Under the pieces are notes generated by a model. That model made no database searches. It had not been told where the DNA came from and was given only the letters and a program-made list of their open reading frames with translations. This document shows, piece after piece, positions 38,301 through 50,300 of a stretch of DNA of 64,000 bases. The stretch spans positions 8,893,820 through 8,957,819 of the forward strand of contig NW_004624804.1 in the NCBI RefSeq assembly GCF_000247695.1, given 5' to 3'. How positions within the stretch are numbered: position 1 is the stretch's first letter; every line of letters begins with the position of its first letter. A program made the position numbers and the translations under genes. Origin of the DNA: Heterocephalus glaber (lineage: Eukaryota; Chordata; Mammalia; Rodentia; Bathyergidae).

Positions 38301-41300
38301 CACAGAAGTTCAGTATCAGACCTTCTCCAGTAATGGTCGTCACACCTGTGGTTTCTTCTGAGCCAGTTCAGGTGTGCAGCCCTGTGACTGCTGCTGTCAC
38401 TACTACCGCCCCTCAAGTGTGTTTAGAAAATGTTACTGCTGTGACATCTATGACTGCTATTTCTGACGTGAGAACTAAAGAAACTACTTATTCTTCTGGT
38501 GTCACCACTGCAGGGGTTATTGAGGTCTCTGAAACCAATACCAGCACCACTGTAACATCTGCCCAGTCTACAGCCACTGTGAACCTTACCAAAACTACTG
38601 GGATAACTACCCCTGTGGCTTCAGTTGCTTTTCCTAAATCTTTGGTAGCATCTCCTCCAACCATAACTCTTCCTGTTGCTTCCACTGCCTCCACCTCCAT
38701 AGTCATGGTGACCACAGCTGCTTCTTCCTCCGTGGTGACCACACCAACTTCATCTCTGGGTTCTGTTCCTATTATACTCTCAGGAATTAATGGGAGTCCA
38801 CCAGTAAGCCAGAGACCAGGTAAGGCCTAGTTACTCATTGCTGTACTATACATCTGTTTATATAATTTTGTGATTGTGATAGAAATACATATATATCAGG
38901 ATAGCTGTGTAGGTCACTGGTGGTGAACCTATGGCATGCATGCCAAAGAGGGCTTTCTGTATCATTGAAAGCTCTAAAAGGCTCGCTGTCACTGGTGTAG
39001 GCATTTCTGCTATTATGTATTCTTGAAAACATTTGCATTCTGTAAACCTGAGTACTGGAAATAATAGAGTTCATGATTAATATAGGTTTAAGACAGATCA
39101 CTAAAAATCTGTGATTTTGCTTTTTTTTTTTTTTTTTTTCTTTTTCCTTCAGTAATAGGGATTGAACCCAGGGCTTTTGCACTGATGAGCTACACTCCCT
39201 GCCCTTTTTACTTTTTCTTTTGAGATGGCATCTCGTTAAACTTGCCAGGTTGACTTTGAATTTAAGATCCTTTTGCCTTCACCTCCTGAGTAGCTGTGAT
39301 TACAAGCATGCACCACCACACCTAGCTCTATGCAGTTTTGTACCCAGGTTGCTAAAAAAGCAGTTTGCTTCCTTGGGACATAACCTGATAGGTGGTTTGG
39401 TGGGGTTGGAGGTTGCCACAGGAGATACTAAAAACTCAAAAACATTAGAATGGAAATACTGGCTGAAGAACACTGAAATAATGCATATGGCAGTAGAACT
39501 CTGAACCATTAGAGCAGGCAGTAAGGTTGTCCTGGAAGGAAGTGTACAACCTGCTGAGAGCTGGGGTGCACTTTTCCAAGGTGGGAACAGGTTCTCCTTA
39601 TTTAGGGTGGGGTGTGTGTGTGTGTGCTGCTTTTTAATTTAAAAAAGAGGCAATGAGATGAGATAGCTTCTGCATATGCTCTAACCGAGCTTCAGCCTTT
39701 TTTTGTTTTGTTTTCCCTCAGTGAAGATTAAAATATACTGCTTTTTGAGTCCTTCTTAGTTTAGTAAAAATACTGCTGCCTCAGCTTTCTAGTATCTGGG
39801 ATTATAGGTGTGTGCCACTGTGCCTAGCCTGGTCATGGTCCCTGCCCCCCGTATTGAACCCAGGGCTTTTGCACTGAGCTACATTTACACCCCTTTGTAA
39901 ATTTTTTTTTTTTGGTACCGGGGATCAAACTCAGGACCTTGCGCTTGTGAGGCAGGCGCCGGAACCACTAAGCTAAATCTCCAGCCCTGTAAATTTTTTT
40001 GAGACAAGGTCTCACTATGTTGCGCAGGCTGGTTTGGAATTTGTGATCCTCCTTTCTCAGCCTCCCAGAATCCTTGGATAACAAGTATGACCACCACACC
40101 CAGCTGTTTAATACATTTTTAAAAGAAACATTAATTGACAGCATTATGGTTAACTCTATAAATATTCTGAAAACATAAATAATAAAATTATTACTAAATT
40201 CTACTTAGCTGCTATATGTTCTGAGCTTGTGGCTATTTTTTGTTTGTTTTTTGGGGGTTTTTTTGGAACTCAGAACCTTGCACTTGTGAGGCAGGTGCCG
40301 GAACCATTATGGCTTCTGTTGATGAAGGAAGCTAGAAAATACTGGAGTAATATTGAAAATGTAGTATCACACTTTGTTTTGTACCAGGGATCGAACTCAT
40401 GACCTTGTGCTTGCAAGGCAGGTGTGGCACCACTGAGCTAAATCCCCAGCCCCAAAAATGTGGTATCAGAGTTAATACTTCTATATATAATGAAAAGATT
40501 AAAATTGACACAGGAATTTTCTGACGTGATATGTGATATTAATGTGATATGTGATGTTACTGTATATTCATATACCATTTAATATGCCTTCTACAATAGC
40601 ATTTGAAGAAAGGGTAACAATTTTCTTAGTTCTCCTTTTTAAATGGAGTTGACTCAGAGGACTGTTGTTTTGAAGGGAACGTGTCATTTTGTTCTTGGTT
40701 CATAAAGAGGATCTCAACTTGGGCACTTTGTCTGTAGCCTTTTCATTTGATTTCCCTTGTTTTTCTCTTTACCCTTCTTTCCCTGACCTACAATTTAAGC
40801 ATCATAAATTCAGTGGGTATAATAAAGATTGCTTTCATTCTCTGAATTGGAGTAATTTAGGTTTGGAATCACCCTCTAAAACATAATATGAACATTTTAA
40901 GAAATAAAGTTTATGAATTTTTAAAATTCACGTACTGTAACATCCGTATTTTTTAGACAGATGCATTTTTAATTAATTAATTTATTTTGGGGGGGGGCAC
41001 CGGGGATCGAACTCAGGTCCTTGCACTTGCACAGCAGGCAGTGAAACCACTGAGCTAGATCCCCGGCCCAGATGCATATTTTTAATGAAGTTAACATCTT
41101 TAAAAATTCATGTCAGATAAATGAACTTTTTAAAATTGTACACTATTATTTTTATGAACAATTTTGTCTGTGGTCTTTATTTCATGTTTAGAGCACCCCT
41201 GGATTTTCTGTGTATAGTTTGTCATCTAATTGTATATGTGCTTCTGAAGTGAAGCACGTTTGTCATCTAATTGTTAGGAACATGACTTAGAAATTTGATA

Positions 41301-44300
41301 TATTTTGTGGGCAGAGTAAAGATGAAGAAGGGAATTTTATCATAATCTCTTGAACTTTAATGTGAATCCAGATTTACAAGCCTGCCTGTGCTTTTCATTG
41401 GGCAAAAGCGTTATCTTTGTACCTCTTGATAATTGATATCATTCTGAATGTAAAGCTCTGTAATGACTGCCCAATTACTATTGGCAATAAATAGTACATT
41501 ATGGAGGGACAGACTCTCACCAACTTTATAATTCAAATTAGAAGTTCCTTGCAGCATTTTGAGATCCTATGTCATAATAGCTTTATTTCTACATATGTTC
41601 AAGGGGAATTTTGATAGTATATTTTCATTCTTTTCAGAAAATGCCCCTCAGATTCCAGTGGCTACTCCACAGGTCTCTCCTAACACAGCGAAACGTCCTG
41701 GACCTCGGTTATTGTTGATTCCAGTACAGCAGGGTTCTCCTACACTTAGACCTGTCCCAAACCCACAGCTTCAGGGACATCGGATGGTTTTACAGCCTGT
41801 TCGGAGCCCAAGTGGAATGAACCTATTTAGGCACCCCAATGGGCAGATTGTTCAACTTTTACCTTTGCATCAGATCCGAGGCTCTAATACCCAGCCCAGC
41901 ATACAACCTGTCATGTTTCGGAACCCAGGTATAAAATTGGGGATCTTTCTGACAGCTTTTGTTTAATCAGTTGGCCATATGTTATACAGTATTAATACTC
42001 CAGGATTGTTCTTGGTCTCTTAGAGTCACTTGTCTAAAAAGAGAAACATGCCTGAAATTTTTGAATTGGACAGTGGTGATTAAAGAAATTTTTCTTTTTC
42101 CTTAACAGGGTCTGTAGTGGGAATCCGGTTGCCTGCACCTTGCAAGCCTTCTGAGACACCACCATCTTCTGCTTCGTCCTCTGCTTTCTCTGTTGTAAAT
42201 CCTGTAATTCAGGCTATTGGGTCTTCTTCAGCAGTGAATGTTATCACTCAGGCACCATCTTTACTTTCCTCTGGACCAAGTTTTGTCTCTCAGGCTGGTA
42301 CATTGACCCTGAGGATTTCCCCTCCTGAGCCACAAAGCTTTGCAAGTAAAACAGGCTCTGAAACCAAAATAACATATAGTTCAGGAGGGCAGCCTGTTAG
42401 TACAGCCAATCTCATTCCTCTCCAGTCTGGTAGTTTTGCATTGCTGCAGCTCCCAGGACAAAAGCCTGTCCCTAGCTCCATTCTTCAGCATGTTGCTTCC
42501 CTTCAGATGAAGAAAGAATCCCAGAATGCAGACCAGAAAGATGAAACAAACTCTATAGAAAGAGAGAAGGAAACTAAGAAGACTGTACAGTCAGAAGGAG
42601 AAGCTATAGATCCTGAGGCTAATACAATTAAGCAGAATTCAGGAACTATTACCTCAAAAGAAGCCCTGAATGATTCCTTGGACGATGGGGGTGATCATTT
42701 GCATGAAGAATCCCTTACAGAAAAAGGTCCTACAACTGTCAAACCTTCTGAACACTGCTGTATTGCTGAGTCACGCACAGGTGAAGACTATAAAGATGTT
42801 ACCAAACAACATGGGACAATGAGTCATAACCGTTCCAAAGAAAAACCGGCTGTTCTAGAAGTTAGAACAGTTTCTGAAAAAGCCAGTAATACGGCAGTAT
42901 ACAATGAGAGTAAAGTACAGCTTCAGAAATCTGGTGATACGAAGTCAGAGCAGCAGAAAGGAGTAGACAATCCAGAGGAGAAACCAAATGAATTTCTATT
43001 TATTGAATTATCAGGGAGCAAGGTTATGGTACAGCAGCAATGTAATCCACTGCCAAAGGCCAAGGAGAAAGACTGTGGAGACTCTCTGGAGAAGGACAGT
43101 ATTAGGGAGAGATGGAGAAAGTACCCGAAGAGCTCCTTGGTGCCAAAATGTGTTAGAACTTCAGAAGAATGTAAGAAAGAGGCAGATGAACAATTAACTA
43201 GAGAAATAAAGCCATGTCAAGATTCAGATGTGTTTCAAGAAGAACAGAACATCTCTAACCTACATGGGAAAAGTGGAACTTCTGAGAATGCTGGGGTTTT
43301 AAAAACTGAATGTGATTCTTGGAGTAGGATTTCTAATCCTGCAGCCTTCTCCATTGTTCCTAGGCGATTTACAAAAGGAAGCAGAGGGAATGAACATTTT
43401 CAGGGTGACTTACTACTCCCGGGAAAACAGATAAAAGCGAAACAAGATAAGGGCAGAAGAAGCAGTGCTGACTTTATTGGCTTGGATTTGGAAGAGGAGG
43501 ATGAAGATGAGAATGAGAAAACCGATGATTCTATTGATGAAATTGTGGATATTGTCTCTGACTGCCAGAGTGAGGAGGTTGATGATGTAGAAAAGGTGGT
43601 GAGCCCATTTTTGTTGTGACTGAAACCTCAAGGATTTAAATAACTTATTAGAGACAGTAGCTTTTCCAGAAGAACACTAAGACCTAGTACATTCATTTTG
43701 ATGTGTAGGTTTAGATAATGAAATGACTTTGTAGTTTTTAGGATGCATCAGTCAGGCAATGTTTGTTGGGTTTCTAGTCTTTGAGATTTGTTCATTACTA
43801 TGGTAAGGGTGGCTTTGAGCCTTTGGAGTATAAGATGCTTAAGAGACCCTGCTAAGTTGAATTTTTAAAAAGTGTTTTGAAATCATTACACCCATTTGAT
43901 CTTAGTAGTTTCTGTGATGTTTTCTATGTGCAGTGATTGTAGCTTATCTGGTACAAATAATAAGATGTAGAGAATCAATGGATGGGTGACCTCAGAACTA
44001 GGAAGAGAACTTCCCACCTATATCTGGAAGGAATTGGGGGGCGGGTACTGGAAAATGCCATTTAATATTTTAGTATAATCTTGCCTTAAGTTGCTTAATT
44101 ATCTTTTGAAATTAAACATTTGGTCACTAGAATTTATATTCTCGACTTTGATCATCATTCTTTGTAATTTGACATTTATAGTTTTTTAAATTTTTCTGAA
44201 GCATTTTTGTAGACTTTCTATTTACTGAACTAAGTAACTGGGAGATATAATACAGGGTGGGAGTTACACAAACTTCTGCAAATAGGCACATAGTAAATAT

Positions 44301-47300
44301 TTTAGACTTGGCAGGATAGATGTCTGAGCTGCTGTTGAGTGTGGAAGCAGCCACTAATAATATATGAGAGAATGAGTGTGGCTGTGCCAATAAAACTCTT
44401 ATAAAAACAGGTGGTAAGCTGTTGACATAGGGTCTTATGTAACACCCAAGACAACCATACTCTGCTGCCTATAGGGTGTTCTGAAATTTGAACCATGTCC
44501 CTCTCTTGAGTAGATGACATAGCCCCGTGTACCAATTATCTTGCAGCTGATTGTTTTAGAATACCACTTCCTTGGGATTCAGTTAGCCCCTGTGCTATTT
44601 GGTCCTTTATTAATATCTAACTACGTTAAGCAGATAAAATATAGCAAAAAGATTAGTATTTTAAGACTAAAATCTTATTTAGTTTTATGTCCCTAAAATT
44701 TGTCTATATTTCTCTATAGCTTAATCCTGTTCAAGGGAATCTGAATGGGTTGAATTTAGGAGTTACATTGTAGATCCTTTGCTTTTTGCAGTCTCCCATT
44801 GTAAGTCAGTCTAGGTTAGTAACAACAAACCTTTTAGAGCTTTCAATGATAGAAACAGCCCCCTCTTGCATGCATGTCATAGGTTCGCCACCACTGATCT
44901 AGGTAAACACATCAAACCAGGAAACAGTCCATCCAGTCTTGAAAAACAGTGAAAATAATTGGGTGTGCATGCTTGTAATCTCAGCTTCTCTGGAAGCTGA
45001 GGCAGGAGGACCACAAGTTTGATGCCAGCCTGGACTACTTAAGGATACCCTGTCTTTAAAGGATAAAAAAGGGCTGGGGATATTCTAGTGCTTTGTGCTC
45101 CAGTCCCTGGCACTGAAAACAAAATGAAACAAAGCATATTGAAGAACTGCTGTCAGTTTGACTGATTTAATAAAACCTTAAGGCCGGGGATTTAGCCCAG
45201 TGGTTCCGTCGTCTGCCTCGCAAGCACAAGGACCTGAGTTTGATCCCCGGTACCAAAAAAAATAAATTAAATTAAAAATAAATAAATAAATAAAACCTTA
45301 AGTGTGCCTTAGTCATAAGATGGCGTTGTTTACATGTACTAATAGGAATTTTTTTTTTTGGTACCAGGGATCAAACTCAGGACCTTGTGTTTGCAAGGCA
45401 GGCGGCAGCACTGAGCTAAAATCCTCAGCCATTTGTTTTTGTTTTTTGAGCCAAGGTCTCATTATGTAGTCCAACGTGGCCTTGAACTAACTTTCTAGCA
45501 CAGGCTGGCCTCAAAAGTCAAAATGATCTTCCTACCTCAGCCACTGAGTGCTGGGACTACAGGTATGCACCACCACACCCAGTTTAGTAGGGAATCTTAC
45601 AAATTACACTGCCCTTCTAAAAGTAGCCTTATGTTAAATTATCTCTAAAATCTTAAATTCTACACCATATTTGTATGTCCCACCCCTAAATTATCTTTAT
45701 ACTTATTAGCATTATTTTAAATGATATGAAGAAAGTTGTGAATAACCACAGTCTTCCGTTGTGAAGGTTGAGTATTATTCACCAAACCTGTAGTTAAAAC
45801 CACAAAATAAGCAGATCTTACTCAGTTTAAATATTGTAAAGCATATACCTACATTACTAACTCCAGATTCTGTTGGGATTGTGTTAATTTGCTTCTTGGA
45901 GAGTTGACTTAAATATACATTGTTTATATTGCTTAAGTTTAATATACATTATTTACATTATGCTTAAATTGGGGAGGAAACATGATAGCTTGTATTTAGT
46001 GTCTGTTAGCCTTATGGAACCTATAATTTGGGGCTAAGTAGTTTTTCCAACAAATCTAAATGATTAATAAGATAATTGGAATGCTTCTTTTTGAGTTGTG
46101 CCTGTCTGGTACAGCCAAAGTACAGATAACATAACATTCCTTATTTAGTTTTGGGCATAGTAAACAGTACTTTTAAAGGTACACTCAAAAATATCTGCTT
46201 ATCACATATATCTATGTAATTCTATTGTTATATAAAATAGTGAATTTCTATGATAAGTGCTCACTAAATGTCAACTTGATTAGGGCCATTTTAGTTATAG
46301 GAAGTACACCAATCTGGGTTTCTTTTAAAACCCGAATTCCTCATTAGATGCCATTCTGTGTGGTTAAGACGAGAAGATTAGAAGACTAATCGGCTCTATT
46401 ATTTTTCATACCTACCTTATAAATGTTAATGTTTGTTGATTTGGGGCATTTGATATGTTTGGTCATGAAGTTCGCTTAAAATAGAATTTTTTCTTTTGGT
46501 GCTGAGGATTGAACCCAGGGCCTTGTGCATGCTAAACGTATGCTCTACCACTGAGTTATACCTGTACCCCCTCAGTAGAATTTTTTTTCTTTCCAAATTT
46601 TATCTTACTGTTACTTGATCTTAAGCTTTATAGAGCCAGCTTAACTGCTCCAGGAGGCTGTGGCAGGCCACCCTGGGCAACTTAGTGAAACTCTGTCTCG
46701 GAATAGAAATAAAGAGCTGGGGATGTAGCTCAGTGGTAGAGCATTTACCTAATGTGTACAAGGCTCTGGGTTCAATCCATAGTACCACAAAAAATAAGTA
46801 AAATAATACATCCGTAACTAAATTTGGACTTCTAGAAATAATAGTGAAGCATCAGTACAGCCCTTTGGGGACTCTGTTCATACTAAGGATTAATGTGTCT
46901 GTTTAATACAGATCTATGACTTACATAGTTTTTCTTTGTTTAATCATGTTGTCCTTCTGGCTTAATTCCTTTTTAAGATTATGATTAGCAAGTTTAGGAT
47001 TATGAGTACTCATGGTGTAAGATCAGTGTTTGGCACTGTTTGGTTGGTTTAGTAAGGAGGCTTGCAGTTGAAAAGTTGGGGTATGTGTGCCTCCCAGCAT
47101 AGTATTTACTGTTGTAATGATGTATTTCAGAGTAACTGTATAGAATACATTGAGGATGATGAAGAGCATGTGGACATTGAAACTGTAGAAGAGCTCTCAG
47201 AGGAAATTAATGTTTCCTACAAAAAGACCACAGCAGCTCACACACAATCATTCAAACAGTCGTAAGTTTTATTTATTATCTCTTGGTTGTTGTCATTGCT

Positions 47301-50300
47301 TTATAGTCAGAAAGAAAACTAGATACTCTGTTTAGGAGTTCTAGTTATCAGATCTGGTTTCCTTATTGCTCTTTTTTTCTGATATGTATAGATGAGAAGA
47401 GAAGTTGGGATTAGGAGGTAAGCTTTGGTCATTGCTAGGAGACACTGTGTAATGTAAATAACATGCTTTTTGAGCCAGATGTACTGAAATAAAAATACTA
47501 GTTTTGCTAGTTTTAGGTATTTAACCTTAGGCAAGTCTTGAATCTCTCTCAATTTAAGGTCTTGGTGTTTTTGAGACAGTCTCACTATGTAGCCCAGGCT
47601 GGCCTTGAACTTGCGGGGATCTTCCTGCCTCAGCCTCCTGAGTGCTGAGATTACTGTTGAGAGCCAGTGGGCTAGTCTTTCAAATCTGAGGGTTTTAACC
47701 TCAGGTTGTTTACCTATGACATGAGGAAAGTGAAATGTTAAATGATATATGCAACCAGCCTAATAACTAAAGCAAACAGATTACTTTAATAAAAGATAAT
47801 CCTTTATCTTTTAAGAATAGGGCATTGGATTCTACATTTGGTTATTAGTTGAACAGGTAAGATACAGTTATGAAAATCATCTTATTCCACTGATGAGATG
47901 AAAATACGAAGGGCATGAAGACTTGCTCAGGAATATTATTTCATTTTCTTTGTTAGTAAATCTTGTATCGATTGGGGATTGGAATGTGAGAGAGAAGGGA
48001 AAGAAGATACTTGATATTTTGTGCCAGATCTTTTCTTTTCCTATTACCTCATTAGTAAGTTCAGCAGTGTTGCTGGATGATGAAGTTCCCACATAATTAA
48101 AACTGAGTTTCTAAACACTATAAACAGACATGGAAAGCTAAGAAAATAACAGAAACAAAAGCAAAAAATCTAAAAAATAACTTTTACAACAGAAACGGGA
48201 AAAAGCTTTTTGGGAATATATCTAAAAAAATCTGCAATACTTTTTAGAAATTACGTATTAAAACATATTGAAGAAAAATTCAGTAAGTAGAAACATAAAC
48301 TATGTTAATAGACTGGAATAATAAAGGGCCAGTAAAAACCAACACACAAAGCACAGACTATAAAAGGACAAATTGAAGAAGCTGAGGTTACAGTGGTATA
48401 GTGCACATTTAGCCTGCCTTTGAGGCCCTGAGTTTAATTCCCAGCACTAGCTTCCCCTATTAAGATTCTCATTTTTAAGTCTAATTAAAAATAAAGGGTT
48501 AAAAATTCTTAAATTATATCAGAACATCATGAAAATAGTGAAAAGACAAACCAATCTATAAGAAAATTAATTGCAATTATGTATAACTGACAAAGGATAA
48601 GTCTTAAAGATGATCCAGTAGAAAAGTAAGTAATGTATATTGCAAGAAGTTCAGGGAAGGGGAAACCTGAAAGGCCAGTAAGCACATACAAATTTGTTTA
48701 ACTTTACAAGTTATTAGAGAAATGGAAATTAAACCACAATGACTACTGGTTCACATTCATATGATTGGCAAAAAATGGAAATTTCTGATAGTACTATTAT
48801 CTAGATGTAGAGTAATATGATTTGACATCTACTAAAATTGAAGATGTGCATACTTCTTTCTTGTACCTAGCAATTCAACTCTTAGGTTATGTTATAGTAA
48901 AGTTCACACATACTTACAAGGGGTAACATAGGGACTATCCATTGCAACATTGGTTGCTGTTTTGAAGATTTGGAAGCAACCTAAATAACTACTAACATTC
49001 AGGAAAAAAATTTTTTGGGTGTAGAATTTGCAGTGTGACTACCAGTTAAAAATATTTGTTCAGGGCCAGGGATTTAGCTCAGTGGTTCCACCGCCTGCCT
49101 TGGAAGCGCAAGGACCCAAGTTCGAGCCCTGATAACCCCCCACCAATTATTCATTCATTCATTCATTCATTCATTCATTCATTTATTTATTTATTTAGGG
49201 GTTTTTTTGAGACAGGATCTTGCTTTGTAGTTCAGGCTGGCGTTAAGCTCACTGTGTCGCTCAAGCTGGCCTCAAACTGCGGGAAATCTTTCTGCTTCTG
49301 CCTTCTGACCGCTGAGATTACAGACATGTACCATCAGGCCCAGCTAGATAATTGAATTAGAATTCTGTGTATCAGTATCTCAGGTGTAATGCTGAGTGAA
49401 ACAAATCAGTTATAGGAAGATGTAATATGTGTTACTTAAAGTGGTATTCCTAGCAAAACTGTGAAGATACACATTTAAACTCAGTTCAGGAATGTTAACC
49501 TTTGAGAAGGAAGGGAATGTGACCAAATAGAATGCACAAAGGATCTTCGTTTGGGGATATTTCTCAGGCTGTATAAGGTATACTTGTATTTCTACAGTTT
49601 TATATATTTGAAATCATTTCATGAGTGAAGATAATTTGTAGGGGTTTTTTGTTTTTGTTTTTGTTTTTTGTTACCGGGGATTGAACTCGGGACCTTGGGC
49701 TTGTGAGGCAGGCACTGGAACCACTGAGCCAAATCCCCGGCCCGATAATTTGTAGTTTTAATGAATATTTGTACTTAGAGGAAACAAGTAAACTGTTGTA
49801 TAAACAATTTGGTATCTATTACATCTTGGAAATAATTTGGCCATAATTTAAACAGTTTGAGATGGCATGGTTTAATGTACCTGTGAAATAGGTTCTAGAT
49901 TATTGAATTTCAGTATGATATTAAACAATACTGTCTTTGTCTAGGTGCCGTACACCTGCAGATGAAAAAACTACTGAAAGAAGTCGAAAGGTATTTAGAA
50001 TATGTTTACTAAAAATTACTCATTTAATAAAATTGATAGTATTTGTCTTAGGATTGAAACAACACTAGCTATATTAACCATGATTTTTTTTTTTTGGTAC
50101 CGGGGGAACTTGGGACCTTGCGCTTCCAAGGCAGGTGGTGGAACCACTGAGCTAAATCCCCAGCCCAACAGTGATTTTTTAAAGGGTGATTTTACCAGCA
50201 TAATCAACTTGTCCTCCATAATAAAAATTTTTTTTTTCTGGTACTGGGGATCGAACTCGGCTCCTTGCCTTTGTGGGGCAGGCGGCAGAACCACTGAGCT

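Larger units (their letters stand above)
38820..41637 (+). other. MGA: MGA intron (human intron 15)
   Basis: 2.8 kb with an 80-bp hAT-like MITE (38915-38994), two reverse B1-dID composites (one split by a young ID) and three other reverse IDs. The stretches 39330-39770, 40460-40980 and 41070-41637 hold nothing recognised except a short TG run near 39609-39627. Confidence 0.75.
43596..47130 (+). other. MGA: MGA intron (human intron 17)
   Basis: 3.5 kb. It holds a hAT-Charlie-like copy (44262-44420), the second 80-bp MITE (44817-44896), two forward B1-dID composites, ID SINEs at 45183 and 45350, a B1 and an old ID. The stretches 43600-44250 and 45600-46490 show nothing recognised. Confidence 0.75.
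48480..49560 (+). mobile_element. Ancient LINE-1-like 3' half, interrupted
   Basis: TTAGAGAAATGGAAATTAAA, CAATTCAACTCTTAGG, CCATTGCAACATTGGTTGC and GCTGAGTGAAACAAATCAG follow the order of L1 ORF2/3' sequence. Broken at 49063-49345 by an ID, a microsatellite and a B1. Confidence 0.55.
47262..49944 (+). other. MGA: MGA intron (human intron 18)
   Basis: 2.7 kb: a MIR split by a B1 (47480-47760), an ancient LINE-1-like fragment (about 48480-49560) interrupted by an ID, an ATTC microsatellite and a B1, and a reverse ID at 49642. The stretch 47780-48370 shows nothing recognised. Confidence 0.7.

Noticed and set aside
42290..42481. Open frame on the minus strand inside MGA coding sequence
   Set aside because: Shadow of the MGA frame with no independent evidence.
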